From: G963422565 sp963422565
Lineage (GTDB): Bacteria; Pseudomonadota; Alphaproteobacteria; MPNO01
Direction: 5' to 3'
DNA: 64,000 nucleotides
Assembly: GCA_963422565.1 (NCBI GenBank)
Contig: OY730228.1
Location: forward strand, 558,001 to 622,000
Part shown: positions 15,544 to 24,920 of the stretch, in pieces
Position numbering within the stretch: position 1 is the stretch's first letter
Layout: every line of letters starts with the position of its first letter
Translations under genes and position numbers: made by a program
Notes under the pieces: model-generated
What the model saw: only the letters and a program-made list of their open reading frames with translations
Told to the model about the DNA's origin: nothing
The model's database searches: none

Positions 15544-15634
15544 GCGCGCGAACGGCCCCGACGGTGCCGGAAGTTCCCTCCCCTCTCGAGGGGCGGGCCA
15601 GGGTGGGGGTGGCGGTCTCCGCCGACGCCTCGGG

Positions 15635-16063
15635 TCAGGTCTCGGCGCCGAGCCCCGCCGCCTCGATCCCGGCGAGGGCAGCCGTCTCGTCGTTCTCCGA
15701 ACTGTCGCCGCTGACCCCGACCGCGCCGACGATCTCGTCTCCGTCCTTGATGAGCACGCCGCCCGGCACCGGGATCAGCCGCCCCGCAGACGCGCCGATC
15801 AGGGCGTCGATGAAATGCGGCCGCTCGGCGGCCATCGCGTTCAGCACGCGGGACGACCGGCCCATGCCCACCGCCCCGAAGGCCTTGCCGGTCGCGATCT
15901 GCGGTCTGAGCGCGGCGCCGGGACCGTCCTCCCGCTTGAAGGCCTTGAGGTTGCCGCCGTCGTCGACGACGGAGACGGTCAGCGGCTTGAGACCCATCCT
16001 GCGACCGGTCTCGAGGGTCGTATCGACGATCGTCGAAGCCTGTGCCAGCGTCAGTTTCGCCAC
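15635..16063 (-). CDS. GlcG/HbpS family heme-binding-like protein
   Basis: A 142-residue GlcG/HbpS domain protein. LTLAQASTIVDTTLETGRRMGLKPLTVSVVDDGG at the start and IPVPGGVLIKDGDEIVGAVGVSG in the last third are the family signatures. Relatives include HbpS of Streptomyces, which binds haem, and GlcG-like proteins of glycolate or diol operons with no settled role. The GTG at 16063 follows AGGGGAAG at good distance and starts exactly at the domain; a longer frame to 16165 has no homology-like content. It is convergent with the ligase gene and divergent from the hydrolase gene. Confidence 0.82.
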   Translation of the reverse strand: MAKLTLAQASTIVDTTLETGRRMGLKPLTVSVVDDGGNLKAFKREDGPGAALRPQIATGKAFGAVGMGRSSRVLNAMAAERPHFIDALIGASAGRLIPVPGGVLIKDGDEIVGAVGVSGDSSENDETAALAGIEAAGLGAET

Positions 16064-16157
16064 GGTCGCTTCCCCTGTATATGGTCGGTGCGTCGACAAC
16101 GGTAATCGGGCGCGGCCCGCCGGAAAAGCCCGGCCCGCCCGAAGGGGCAAGTGCCGC

Positions 16158-17039
16158 ATGGTCATGTCGAAGCGTCGCTGCGGGCTGATCGAGATCCAGG
16201 CCGTCGAGGAATGGACCGGGCTCTATCGCGATCCGCTCGAGATGTATCCGGACGCCACCCCCGAGATCGTCGCCCGCCATCGCGACTGGCTGGTACCGGA
16301 GACGATGGACGCCGAGACCGGGCGGATGATCTTCGCGTTCCAGAGCTATCTCCTGCGGACTCCCCGCTGCACCATCCTGGTCGACGGCTGCGTGGGCAAC
16401 GACAAGGACCGCCCGGACAGGCCCGACTGGCACCGCAGGAGCTGGCCCTGGCTGGAGAATCTGCGCGCGGCCGGCGTCGCCCCGGAAGAGATCGATTTCG
16501 TGATGTGCACCCATCTGCATGTCGATCACGTGGGCTGGAACACCCGGCTGGAGAACGGGCGCTGGGTGCCGACCTTCCCGAACGCCTCCTATCTGTTCGG
16601 CGAGACCGAATACCGCTTCTGGGAGCGCGAGCACGTGAAAGTCCCGTTCATCCGCAACAGCTTCGAAGACAGCGTCCTGCCGGTCGTGGAGGCCGGGAAA
16701 GCGGTGCTGGTCGGCGACGGGCACGAGGTGGACGACGGCGTGACGATCGCGCCTTCGCCCGGGCACACGCCGGGACATATGTGCCTGAACGTCGCCTCGC
16801 AGCGAGAGAGGGCGGTCTTTTCGGGAGACCTGATGCATCACCCGATCCAGGTGCCGGAGCCGCAGCTCTCCTCGATCTTCTGCGCCGACGCCGAAGCGTC
16901 GCGGCGAACCCGAACCGCCTTCGTCGAACGCCATTGCGACGCCGACACGGTCATCCTGCCGGCGCATTTTCCGGGCCGTTCGGCGGGCCGGATCAGGGAC
17001 CATGGTGGGACCGCCCGGTTCGAGTTCTGCGATGCGTAG
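16158..17039 (+). CDS. MBL-fold metallo-hydrolase
   Basis: A 293-residue metallo-beta-lactamase-fold enzyme with the di-zinc motif THLHVDHVGW (His119, His121, Asp123, His124). Further metal ligands are likely in SPGHTPGH near 203-210 and SGDLMHH near 227. The N-terminal half (YRDPLEMYPDATPEIVARHRDW) resembles the lactonase/N-acyl hydrolase-like branch, but substrate cannot be read. Two ATGs six bases apart are possible; the first (16158) follows GAAGGGG. It is nine bases upstream of the dehydrogenase gene, in the same run as the acyl-CoA genes. Confidence 0.82.
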   Translation: MVMSKRRCGLIEIQAVEEWTGLYRDPLEMYPDATPEIVARHRDWLVPETMDAETGRMIFAFQSYLLRTPRCTILVDGCVGNDKDRPDRPDWHRRSWPWLENLRAAGVAPEEIDFVMCTHLHVDHVGWNTRLENGRWVPTFPNASYLFGETEYRFWEREHVKVPFIRNSFEDSVLPVVEAGKAVLVGDGHEVDDGVTIAPSPGHTPGHMCLNVASQRERAVFSGDLMHHPIQVPEPQLSSIFCADAEASRRTRTAFVERHCDADTVILPAHFPGRSAGRIRDHGGTARFEFCDA

Positions 17040-17048
17040 GCGCGGGCC

Positions 17049-17852
17049 GTGATCCGGGTCGGCATCGCCGGGCTGGGCGCGGTCGGCCGGCCCGTCGCCG
17101 CGGCGCTCGCCCGCGGCGTGGACGGGTTGGTCCTGACGGCGGTGGCGAGCCGCGACCCCGCCCGCGCCGGCGCCCGCATGTCGGGAATCGCCGCGGAAGC
17201 GCGCGCGGTTCCGGCCGAGGAATTGCCGCGCCACGCCGACGTCGTCGTCGAATGCGTGCCCAAGGCCGCCTTCGCGGCGGTCGCCCGGCCCGTCGTCGAG
17301 GCCGGAAAGACGCTGGTCACGGTCAGCGGGGCGGCGCTTCTGGAGCATCCCGAGATCGTCGCGCGCGCGCGCGGGACGGGCGCCCGGATCCTGCTCGCGA
17401 CCGGCGCCCTCCTCGGCCTCGACGCGGTTCGCGCGGCGGCCGAAGGCGAGATTCGCGCGGTTCGGATGATCACGCGGAAACCGCCTCGCGCCCTCGCCGG
17501 GGCGCCTCATCTCGCAGAGAACGGCATCTCGGTCGACGATCTGACGGAACCGCTCAGGGTTTTCGAGGGCTCGGCGCGCGCGGGCGCGGCGGGGTTTCCC
17601 GCCAACGTCAATGTCGCCGCGGCGTTGGGGCTCGCAGGGATTGGCCCCGACCGGACCAGGCTCGAAATCTGGGCGGATCCGTCGCTCCGGCGCAACACGC
17701 ACGAGATCCACGTCGAGGCCGACAGCGCGCGCTTCACGATGAAGATCGAGAACGTGCCGTCGGCGGAGACTCCGGGGACCGGCCGGATCACCGCGCTCAG
17801 CGTCGTCGCCGCGCTCCGGAGCCTCGCCGCGCCGCTCAGGGTGGGCTCCTGA
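17049..17852 (+). CDS. L-aspartate dehydrogenase-like oxidoreductase
   Basis: A 267-residue protein with an N-terminal Rossmann fold (VGIAGLGAVGRPVAAAL, residues 4-20) and the C-terminal DUF108 catalytic domain: GFPANVNVAAALGLAGIG near 179-196 and NTHEIHVEADSARF near 218. This matches NAD(P)-dependent L-aspartate dehydrogenase (NadX-like), which deaminates aspartate or makes it from oxaloacetate. No nadA, nadB or nadC is nearby; it sits instead in an acyl-CoA/ligase run, so a role in amino-acid or related catabolism is possible. The start is GTG at 17049, nine bases after the hydrolase stop. Confidence 0.8.
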   Translation: MIRVGIAGLGAVGRPVAAALARGVDGLVLTAVASRDPARAGARMSGIAAEARAVPAEELPRHADVVVECVPKAAFAAVARPVVEAGKTLVTVSGAALLEHPEIVARARGTGARILLATGALLGLDAVRAAAEGEIRAVRMITRKPPRALAGAPHLAENGISVDDLTEPLRVFEGSARAGAAGFPANVNVAAALGLAGIGPDRTRLEIWADPSLRRNTHEIHVEADSARFTMKIENVPSAETPGTGRITALSVVAALRSLAAPLRVGS

Positions 17853-17900
17853 TCCGCCGGTCGCAACGCCCTACCGACCAGACGCAGACGGGAGGAGCCG

Positions 17901-18809
17901 ATGGAATACCGGGCGCTCAAATGGGAGGTCCGCGACAACCCGAACCGGGCCGGGGAGAACTGTATCGGCCTGCTCACCTTCAACCGGCCGGAGGCGCTGA
18001 ACGCGGTCGACGTGCGGATGCGGGTCGAGCTCGACGCGCTATGCGACCAGATCCGCCACAACAACCACCTCAAGGTGGTGATCCTGACCGGCGAGGGGCG
18101 CGGCTTCTCCGCCGGCGGCGATCTCAAGACCGAGGCCGACCCGCTGGGCGCCGGGGACGATCCCGATTTCGACATGGGCAATTTCGGCCCCTATCGGGAG
18201 CTCGCCCATCTGTTCTTCAACGATCTCAGGCACCAGGTCCTCCAGCGGGCCTTCCGCAAGCTCGAGGACCTGCCCCAGATCACGGTCGCCGCGATCAACG
18301 GGCCGGCGGTGGGCATCGGGCTCGAGATCGCGACGCTGTGCGATCTCAGGATCGCCTCGGATCGCGCCAGACTGGGCGAGGTCGCGGTGCCGGCGGGGTT
18401 CCTGCCCGAATCGGGCGGCGCGCGGAACCTGCCCAAGCTCGTCGGGGTCGGGAAGGCGCTCGAGCTCATCCTGACCGGCCGCATCGTCGACGCCCAGGAA
18501 GCCGAGCGCATCGGCCTCGTCGAGCGCGTCGTCCCCCATGACGCCCTCCTCGACGAGGTGACGGCGCTCGCGGGTCGGATCGCCAGCAACCCGTTCCTCT
18601 CGGTGCGTTACGCCAAGGAGCTGGTGAAGATGTACTGGAACGCCAACCGCAGCCAGGAAGGCTGGGACCGCGAGTTCGCGGCGATCCAGGAGATCACCCG
18701 AACCGGCGACTGCCGCGAGGGGATGCGCGCCTTCCTGGGCAAGCGGCCGGCCGACTATCGCGGCCCCTATTACGAGCACTGGCCGTTCGAAGGGAAGCCG
18801 GGTGGCTGA
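17901..18809 (+). CDS. Enoyl-CoA hydratase/isomerase family protein
   Basis: The 302-residue crotonase-fold protein has the two oxyanion-hole segments, GRGFSAGGDLK near residue 70 and INGPAVGIGLEIATLCDLRIAS near 133-154. LPESGGARNLPKLVG near 172 places a possible catalytic Glu. A 20-residue insertion after the first segment (GAGDDPDFDMGNFGPYREL) and a C-terminal tail (RGPYYEHWPF) are unlike the short house-keeping hydratase. It should act on a CoA thioester. The ATG follows GGAGGAGCCG. Its last eight bases overlap the start of the synthetase gene, so the two are coupled. Confidence 0.88.
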   Translation: MEYRALKWEVRDNPNRAGENCIGLLTFNRPEALNAVDVRMRVELDALCDQIRHNNHLKVVILTGEGRGFSAGGDLKTEADPLGAGDDPDFDMGNFGPYRELAHLFFNDLRHQVLQRAFRKLEDLPQITVAAINGPAVGIGLEIATLCDLRIASDRARLGEVAVPAGFLPESGGARNLPKLVGVGKALELILTGRIVDAQEAERIGLVERVVPHDALLDEVTALAGRIASNPFLSVRYAKELVKMYWNANRSQEGWDREFAAIQEITRTGDCREGMRAFLGKRPADYRGPYYEHWPFEGKPGG

Positions 18810-20340
18810 CGGCGCTCGGGCCGTTCCGGCGCGGCTCAACCTCTGCCAGCTGGTCCTCGACGACGCGGTCGGGCGCGGGTTCGGCGAGAGGACGGCGCTT
18901 CTCTGGGACGGCGGTTCGATCACCTATGCGGGTCTCCTCGATCATGTGCGCCGGCTCGCCGGCGCGCTCGCCGAGCGCGGGATCGGACGCGGAACGCCGG
19001 TTCTCGTCCGCCTTTCGAACGGCGTCGAGTTCGCGTCGAGCTTTCTCGCCCTCTGCCGGCTCGGCGCGCTGCCCGTCCTGCAGAACTCGGCTCTGAGCCG
19101 GTCGGAGGTCGCCGATGTGGCGGCGCATAGCGGTGCCGAGGCCGCGATCTCCTTCGCCGCCGTCGCCGATCCGCTGCTTGACGGCGTCGGCCGCCCGGAC
19201 GTGCTCCTGTGGCGGGGCGGCAGGCCGGGAGCGACGGAGATCGCGCCGCTGATCGCGCGCGCATCGGCCTGGGGCGCGCCCGCCGATACGGCGGCGGACG
19301 AGCCCGCCTTCATCGTCTACAGCTCGGGCACGACCGGCCGGCCGAAAGGGATCGTGCATGCGCAGCGCTGGGTCGCCGCCCTGGCCGCCGCCAACCGCTA
19401 CCGCGTTCCGCCGAGACCCGGCGACGTGGCCCTGGCGACGGGCGAATGGAGCTTCATCAGCGCGCTCGGCCACAATTTGCTGTTCCCTCTGACGAACGGC
19501 GTCGCCGGGGCGATCCTCGAAGGGCGCGCGCATCCCGAGCGCGTGCTGCGGGCGGTGGAGACGTTCGGAGTGACGCTGCTCTACTCGGTCGCGACGGTCT
19601 ATCGGCGCATTCTCGCGCTTCCCGGTATCGAGCGGCGCTTCGACCTTTCGAGCCTGCGCGGCTGCAGCGCCACGGGCGAGTCGCTGGCCCGTGCGACCTG
19701 GGAGGAGTTCGAACGGCGCATCGGCTGCGAGATCTGGGAGCATTACGGGGTCTCGGAAATGCAGATGGTCCTGGGCCAGGGGCCCCGGCATCCGGTCCGG
19801 CCCGGCTCGATCGGCCGCCCCGTGCCGGGCACCCGAGTCGCCGTGTGCGGCGACGACTATCGGGAGCTTCCGCCCGGCGAGATCGGACGCTTCCTCATCG
19901 CCGCCGACAATCCGGGGCTCTTCCTGGGCTATCACCGCGACGCGGAGGCGACCGCGCGGGCGGTCCATGACGGCTGGTACCATAGCGGCGACCTCGCCTG
20001 GCGCGACGCGGACGGCTATTACTGGATCGCCGGTCGCGAGGACGACTGCTTCAAGAGCAGGGGCATCTTCATCTCGCCGGCCGAGATCGAGGACGCGCTG
20101 CGCCGTCATCCGGCCGTCGCCGAGGCCTGCGTCGTCCCGCTGCCGGATCCGGAGATCGGCAACCGAATCCGCGCCGTCGTCGTCGCCCGCTCTCCCGCCA
20201 TGGCCGATGACGGGCTCCGCGCGCGTATCCGCGCCAGCCTTGCGGAACGACTCGCGCCCTACAAGATCCCGCACATGGTCGAGATCGTCGATTCGCTGCC
20301 GATGAGCCCCGTCGGCAAGGTCCTGCGCCGGCTGGTCTGA
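18802..20340 (+). CDS. Acyl-CoA synthetase, benzoate-CoA ligase-like
   Basis: A 512-residue AMP-forming synthetase. The phosphate loop YSSGTTGRPKG lies at 173-183, EHYGVSEMQMVLG near 315 is the A5 motif, the YHSGDLAWRDADGYYWIAGREDDCFKSRG region near 393-420 is A7/A8, and Lys506 in SPVGKVLRR is the catalytic lysine. The overall pattern (HAQRWV after the loop, ATGEWSFISALGHN) fits benzoate-CoA ligase-like and medium-chain synthetases. The start is GTG at 18802, overlapping the hydratase gene. Together with the PaaK-like ligase it gives the run two acid-activating enzymes. Exact acid unknown. Confidence 0.85.
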   Translation: MADGARAVPARLNLCQLVLDDAVGRGFGERTALLWDGGSITYAGLLDHVRRLAGALAERGIGRGTPVLVRLSNGVEFASSFLALCRLGALPVLQNSALSRSEVADVAAHSGAEAAISFAAVADPLLDGVGRPDVLLWRGGRPGATEIAPLIARASAWGAPADTAADEPAFIVYSSGTTGRPKGIVHAQRWVAALAAANRYRVPPRPGDVALATGEWSFISALGHNLLFPLTNGVAGAILEGRAHPERVLRAVETFGVTLLYSVATVYRRILALPGIERRFDLSSLRGCSATGESLARATWEEFERRIGCEIWEHYGVSEMQMVLGQGPRHPVRPGSIGRPVPGTRVAVCGDDYRELPPGEIGRFLIAADNPGLFLGYHRDAEATARAVHDGWYHSGDLAWRDADGYYWIAGREDDCFKSRGIFISPAEIEDALRRHPAVAEACVVPLPDPEIGNRIRAVVVARSPAMADDGLRARIRASLAERLAPYKIPHMVEIVDSLPMSPVGKVLRRLV

Positions 20341-20449
20341 TCCGCGAGAGAGCCGATCCGGACGGTGTCTTCTTCATTCGCGATCGTCGGAAACGCGCCC
20401 TCGCGGCGTTCGGCCGCGAGCGGCGCCGCGGCGCCGGCGGAAAGCGCGC

Positions 20450-20677
20450 TCATTGCCCGGCTCCCCCGAAGAGCCGCAGCAGGCCGACGATCAGGGCGGC
20501 GTTTCCGAGCGCGAGGCCGAAGCCGAACTTCACCATGCGGGTCTCAAACCCGGCGATACGGATATCGATCCGGGCTTCGAGCGCGGCGAGGTCGGCCTTG
20601 GTGGCGAGATCGCCCTGTCCGTCGCGGATGGCATCGGCGGTGGCTCCCGCCTGCTCTCGGGTGAAGGCGGCGGTCAT
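20450..20677 (-). CDS. Small DUF1640-like membrane-anchored protein
   Basis: A 75-residue protein with an N-terminal helical part (MTAAFTREQAGATADAIRDG), the ATKADLAALEARID coiled coil and a C-terminal hydrophobic helix (FGLALGNAALIVGLLRLF). It resembles DUF1640 coiled-coil proteins and the mini-protein at 5889-6110, sharing the ATKADL motif and the NAAxxxGLL anchor. A 22-codon ORF (20742-20674, MTALRELIAENRELVRRTGYAR) overlaps its ATG by ATGA. No function can be given. The flanks 20341-20449 and 20743-20942 hold nothing I recognise. Confidence 0.6.
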   Translation of the reverse strand: MTAAFTREQAGATADAIRDGQGDLATKADLAALEARIDIRIAGFETRMVKFGFGLALGNAALIVGLLRLFGGAGQ

Positions 20678-20742
20678 CGGGCGTATCCCGTGCGGCGGAC
20701 GAGCTCGCGGTTCTCGGCGATGAGTTCGCGCAGCGCCGTCAT
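20674..20742 (-). CDS. Tiny ORF coupled to DUF1640-like gene
   Basis: Twenty-two codons (ATG at 20742) whose TGA overlaps the ATG of the next gene as ATGA. There is no recognisable family and no clear ribosome-binding site. It could be a leader peptide or the worn end of a lost gene. Confidence 0.25.
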   Translation of the reverse strand: MTALRELIAENRELVRRTGYAR

Positions 20743-20942
20743 GGATTCATCCTGGCGTTGGTCCCGTTCGCGGGCGCGCTGCTGTCCTTGGCGCTACATC
20801 GCGCGGATACCGTACATAGGATGGCGATCCGGCCGATGCCCGTCGCCCTCGACGGACGGCAGGGCGGCGGAAGCCGCGAGACCGAAGGCGGACGGTCGCC
20901 GCCCTTCCATCGGGTCGAGAAAGACCGAGACCCGGAACGCAC

Positions 20943-21392
20943 TCATCGCGGCCGCCGGCGGACGAAATGGAGGCCGGTCAGCCGCATGACCGCCTCGCCG
21001 CGCTGGTTGCGCGTCTCGTAGGAAATGCGCACCGCATCGCGTCCGCCGTTCTCGGGCGCCGGCGACAGCGCGACCACTTCGGCCGAGACCTTCAACCGGT
21101 CGCCGGCGCGGACCGGCTTGAGCCAGCGCAGCCCGTCGATCCCCGGAGAGCCCATCCCGCAGGCGCGGAAGACGCCGGTGCGGACGAACAGGCCGAAGGT
21201 CAGAGCGGCGGTGAGATATCCGGGCGCGACGATCCCGCCGAACATCGACCCTGCGGCGGCCTCGGGATCGGTGTGATAGGGAAGCGGCGCATAGCGCTCG
21301 CCGAAGGCGACGATCTCCGCCTCCGTGACGGTCGCCTCGGCGCTGTCGAAGACCTGGCCGAGATGGAAGTCCTCGAAATAGAGATCTCCCAT
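20943..21392 (-). CDS. MaoC-family dehydratase
   Basis: The 149-residue hot-dog-fold protein carries the R-hydratase motif: PYHTDPEAAAGSMFGGIVAPGYL at 38-60, with the Asp and His positions of MaoC/FkbR2-type hydratases, and GDRLKVSAEVV near 98. It should hydrate a trans-2-enoyl-CoA or a related thioester. It is nine bases downstream of mfd, which is unusual company, so co-transcription does not tell us its pathway. It may serve the acyl-CoA genes at 14-20 kb. Confidence 0.85.
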   Translation of the reverse strand: MGDLYFEDFHLGQVFDSAEATVTEAEIVAFGERYAPLPYHTDPEAAAGSMFGGIVAPGYLTAALTFGLFVRTGVFRACGMGSPGIDGLRWLKPVRAGDRLKVSAEVVALSPAPENGGRDAVRISYETRNQRGEAVMRLTGLHFVRRRPR

Positions 21393-21401
21393 TCGCTCGG
21401 C

Positions 21402-24400
21402 TCACGCGGCGAGGGCCGAGAACCGATCGACCAGCCGTCTGACCCCGGCGATCCGCTCGGCACCCTTCGACCAGCCCCGCCGAAACACCAGGCGTTGATC
21501 GGGGCGGAGCGAAGCTCTTCCGGCTTCGTCGCGAATGAACCCCACCAGCGCCGCCGGATCGGCGACCCCGTCGGCGCGAAAGGTCAGAAGGGCCCCGTTC
21601 GGCCCGGCTTCGACCTTCTCGATGCCGGCGCGGCGGCAAGAGAGCTTGATGGCGACCACCTGCAACAGGGTCTCGACCTCCGCGGGCAGCGCGCCGAACC
21701 GGTCGACCAGCTCCGCGCCGAAGGCAGCGATCTCGCGGTCGTCCTCGAGCCGCGCGATCCGGCGATAGAGGCCGAGCCGGACATCGAGATCCGCAACATA
21801 GCCGTCGGGGATCAGGACCGGCAAACCGAGCGATATCTGCGGCGTCCAGCCGGCGTCCCGGACGTCCGGGTCTCCCCGCGCTTCCGAGACGGCTTCCTCG
21901 AGCATCCGCTGATAGAGCTCCACCCCGACCTCGCGGATATGGCCGGACTGCGCCTCGCCGAGGAGATTGCCGGCGCCCCTTATGTCGAGATCGTGGCTCG
22001 CCAGCGCGAACCCCGCGCCCAGCGTGTCGAGGGTCTGCATCACTTCGAGCCGCTTCCGCGCCGCCTCGCTCAACGGACGGTCGGCCGGCAGAGTCAGATA
22101 GCAATAGGCGCGCAGCCGGGATCGGCCGACCCGGCCGCGGAGCTGATAGAGCTGCGCGAGCCCGAACATGTCCGCGCGGTGGACGATGAGCGTGTTCGCG
22201 CGCGGGATGTCGAGCCCGGACTCGATGATCTGGGTCGAAACCAGCAGGTCGGTCCCGCCTTCGTAGAAGGCGGCCATCGTATCCTCGAGCACCCGCTTTC
22301 CCATGCGTCCGTGGGCGGCGGCGATCCGCACCCCGGGAAGAAGCTCGGCGAGCCGTTCGACCATCCCTCCGAGATGCTCGATGCGGGGGCAGACATAGAA
22401 GACCTGTCCGCCGCGATAGACTTCCCGCATCACCGCCTCGCGAACGATCACCGGATCGGTCGGGAGCACGAAGGTGCGAACGGCGAGGCGGTCGACCGGC
22501 GGCGTCGCGATCACGCTCATCTCGCGGACCCCGCTGAGCGCGAGTTGGAGCGTGCGCGGGATCGGGGTCGCGGTCAGCGACAGGACATGGACATCGGCCT
22601 TGAGCCGCTTCAGCCGCTCCTTGTGGGCGACCCCGAAATGCTGCTCCTCGTCGACGACCAGGAGAGCGAGGTTGCGGAAGACCACCCCCTTTCCGAGCAG
22701 GGCGTGGGTACCGATGACGATGTCGACCGTCCCGTCGGCGAGGCCGGCCCTGGTCGCCGCCGCCTCTTTCGTGCCGACGAGGCGGGAGAGTCGCCCGATC
22801 CGCACCGCGGTCTCCGCGAAGCGCGCCTGGAAGGTCTCGTAATGCTGGCGGGACAACAGCGTGGTCGGCACCACCACCGCGACCTGGCCCCCGGCATGGA
22901 CGGTGTTGAACGCCGCCCGCAACGCGATCTCGGTCTTCCCGAAACCGACATCGCCGCAGACGAGCCGGTCCATCGGCCGACCGCTCGACAGGTCCGCCAG
23001 AGTCTCCTCGATCGCGCTCTCCTGATCCTCCGTCTCGACGAACGGGAAACGCGCGCAGAACTCCTCGTAGAGGCCCGGCACCCTGTCGATCCGCAGCGCC
23101 GCATCGACCTTGCGCCTGGCCGCGACCTCGATCAGCCCGCCCGCCATGTCCAACAGGCGCTTCTTGAGCCTGGCCTTGCGCTGCTGCCATCCCCCCTCCC
23201 CCAGCCGGTCCAACGCGACCGCGCCATCGGCGGACCCGTATCGGGAGAGCATGTCCAGACTCTCGACCGGAACGTAGAGGCGGCCGCCGCCGCCATAGGT
23301 AAGCCGCAGACAGTCATGCGGCGCGCCGAGGGCGACCACCGTCTCGAGCCCGTCATAGCGGCCGATACCGTGCTCGGCGTGGACGACGAGATCGCCGGCC
23401 GCCAGCTCCCCGATGTCGGCGATGAGGTCGGATGCGCGGCGCCGGCGCCGGCGCGGCCGGACCAGCCGCTCGCCCAGGATATCCTGCTCGCCGATGACGA
23501 CGAGATCGGCGGTCTGGAATCCCTGCTCGATCCCGAGCACCACGAGAGCGGTGGCGCCGCGCGGCAACGCCTCGACCTCCGGCCAGCTTTCGGCGGCGGC
23601 GAGCCCGGTCAGCCCATGCTCGGCGAGGAGCTGCCCCAGGCGGTCCCGCGACCCGGCGCTGTAGCCGGCAATGGCGACCCGGCGGCCCTGGCCGCGATGC
23701 GCCCGCACAGCCTCGCGCACCCGGTCGAAGACATTGGCGTCGGCCAGACCATCATCGCTGCGCGGCGCGTTCCGGCGGGCGGCGGAAAAGCCGGGGATAA
23801 GGATACCTCCGAAATCGGCGACCGAATCGTAGCCGCCGACGGCGACGTCGTCCGGTGCGCGAAACGGCTGGAACCAGCCGACCGACCTCCGGTCGAGCGC
23901 CGCCTTCCAATTCGCCGCGTCCAGATAGAGGCTATCCGGCGGCAACGGCCGATAGGGCGCCGCGCCGGCGTCCAGACCGGCCGCACCGCTTCCGGCGAAG
24001 TCGCGGCGCGCCTGATAGAACTCGTCGATCGACGCCAGCCGCGCCTCCCGCGCCGCCTCCGTGCCATGGTCCAGGGTGATCGCGGCGTCGGGCAGATAGT
24101 CGAAGACCGTGCTCATCGCGTCGTGGAACAAGGGCAGCCAATGCTCCATGCCGGGATGGCTGCGGCCCTCGCTGACGGACCGATAGAGCGGGTCGTCGCC
24201 GACGACCCCGAAGGCCTTGCGGTAGCCGCTGCGGAAGCGCGCGATGGCATCCGCATCCAGGGGCACTTCGCTCATCGGCGCCAGCGCCACCCGCCCGCAT
24301 GCGCCGCCGCTTCGCTGGGTGGCGGCGTCGAAGCCGCGAATCCCTTCGATCCTGTCGCCGAACATGTCCAGCCGGACCGGTCGATCTCCACCCGCCGGGA

Positions 24401-24920
24401 AGATGTCGACAATGCCGCCGCGGATCGCGAACTCGCCGGGACCGCGAACCGTGCCGGTACGAACATAGCCGTCGCCCGCCAGCCGCGCCCGAAACCGGTC
24501 GAGGTCGATCTCGTCCCCCGGCGCGACCGCGATGCCGCGCGCGGCCATCGCCCGGGGCGGCGGCACGCGCTGCAACGCGGCGTTGACCGTGGTCAGCACC
24601 ACCAGCGGCGCGCGTTCGGTCCGCCGCGCCAGCCGGCACAGCGTCCGGGCGCGCTCGCCGGCGACCTCCCCGGCCGGAGAGACCCGGTCATAGGGCAGGC
24701 AGTCCCAGGCAGGGAGGCGGAGCGGGTCGATCCCCGGGGCGAAGAAACCCAGCGCCTCGGCGAGCCGGGCGAGCCGCATATCGTCGCGCGCGACATGGAT
24801 GACGGCCGAGCCGCGCTCGCGGGCCGCCAGCTCGGCGATGACGCGGGCATCGGATCCCTCGGGGACGCCGGAGAACAGCGTGCGGCGGCCGCGGGCTGCG
24901 GAATCGCCCGGCTCAGGCAT
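21402..24920 (-). CDS. mfd: Transcription-repair coupling factor
   Basis: The 1172-residue translocase removes RNA polymerase stalled at lesions and recruits UvrA. Domains in order: UvrB-like N-terminal part (to about 330), a degenerate middle domain, the RNA polymerase-interaction domain near 490-560 (VVHAEHGIGRYDGL), and the RecG-like motor. The motor has Walker A GDVGFGKTE near 655, DEEQHFG near 757, the TATPIPRTL motif and the TRG region. The C-terminal TRCF domain ends in the window's normal family length. The start overlaps the sdhE stop by eight bases. Cytoplasmic, constitutive repair gene. Confidence 0.97.
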   Translation of the reverse strand: MPEPGDSAARGRRTLFSGVPEGSDARVIAELAARERGSAVIHVARDDMRLARLAEALGFFAPGIDPLRLPAWDCLPYDRVSPAGEVAGERARTLCRLARRTERAPLVVLTTVNAALQRVPPPRAMAARGIAVAPGDEIDLDRFRARLAGDGYVRTGTVRGPGEFAIRGGIVDIFPAGGDRPVRLDMFGDRIEGIRGFDAATQRSGGACGRVALAPMSEVPLDADAIARFRSGYRKAFGVVGDDPLYRSVSEGRSHPGMEHWLPLFHDAMSTVFDYLPDAAITLDHGTEAAREARLASIDEFYQARRDFAGSGAAGLDAGAAPYRPLPPDSLYLDAANWKAALDRRSVGWFQPFRAPDDVAVGGYDSVADFGGILIPGFSAARRNAPRSDDGLADANVFDRVREAVRAHRGQGRRVAIAGYSAGSRDRLGQLLAEHGLTGLAAAESWPEVEALPRGATALVVLGIEQGFQTADLVVIGEQDILGERLVRPRRRRRRASDLIADIGELAAGDLVVHAEHGIGRYDGLETVVALGAPHDCLRLTYGGGGRLYVPVESLDMLSRYGSADGAVALDRLGEGGWQQRKARLKKRLLDMAGGLIEVAARRKVDAALRIDRVPGLYEEFCARFPFVETEDQESAIEETLADLSSGRPMDRLVCGDVGFGKTEIALRAAFNTVHAGGQVAVVVPTTLLSRQHYETFQARFAETAVRIGRLSRLVGTKEAAATRAGLADGTVDIVIGTHALLGKGVVFRNLALLVVDEEQHFGVAHKERLKRLKADVHVLSLTATPIPRTLQLALSGVREMSVIATPPVDRLAVRTFVLPTDPVIVREAVMREVYRGGQVFYVCPRIEHLGGMVERLAELLPGVRIAAAHGRMGKRVLEDTMAAFYEGGTDLLVSTQIIESGLDIPRANTLIVHRADMFGLAQLYQLRGRVGRSRLRAYCYLTLPADRPLSEAARKRLEVMQTLDTLGAGFALASHDLDIRGAGNLLGEAQSGHIREVGVELYQRMLEEAVSEARGDPDVRDAGWTPQISLGLPVLIPDGYVADLDVRLGLYRRIARLEDDREIAAFGAELVDRFGALPAEVETLLQVVAIKLSCRRAGIEKVEAGPNGALLTFRADGVADPAALVGFIRDEAGRASLRPDQRLVFRRGWSKGAERIAGVRRLVDRFSALAA

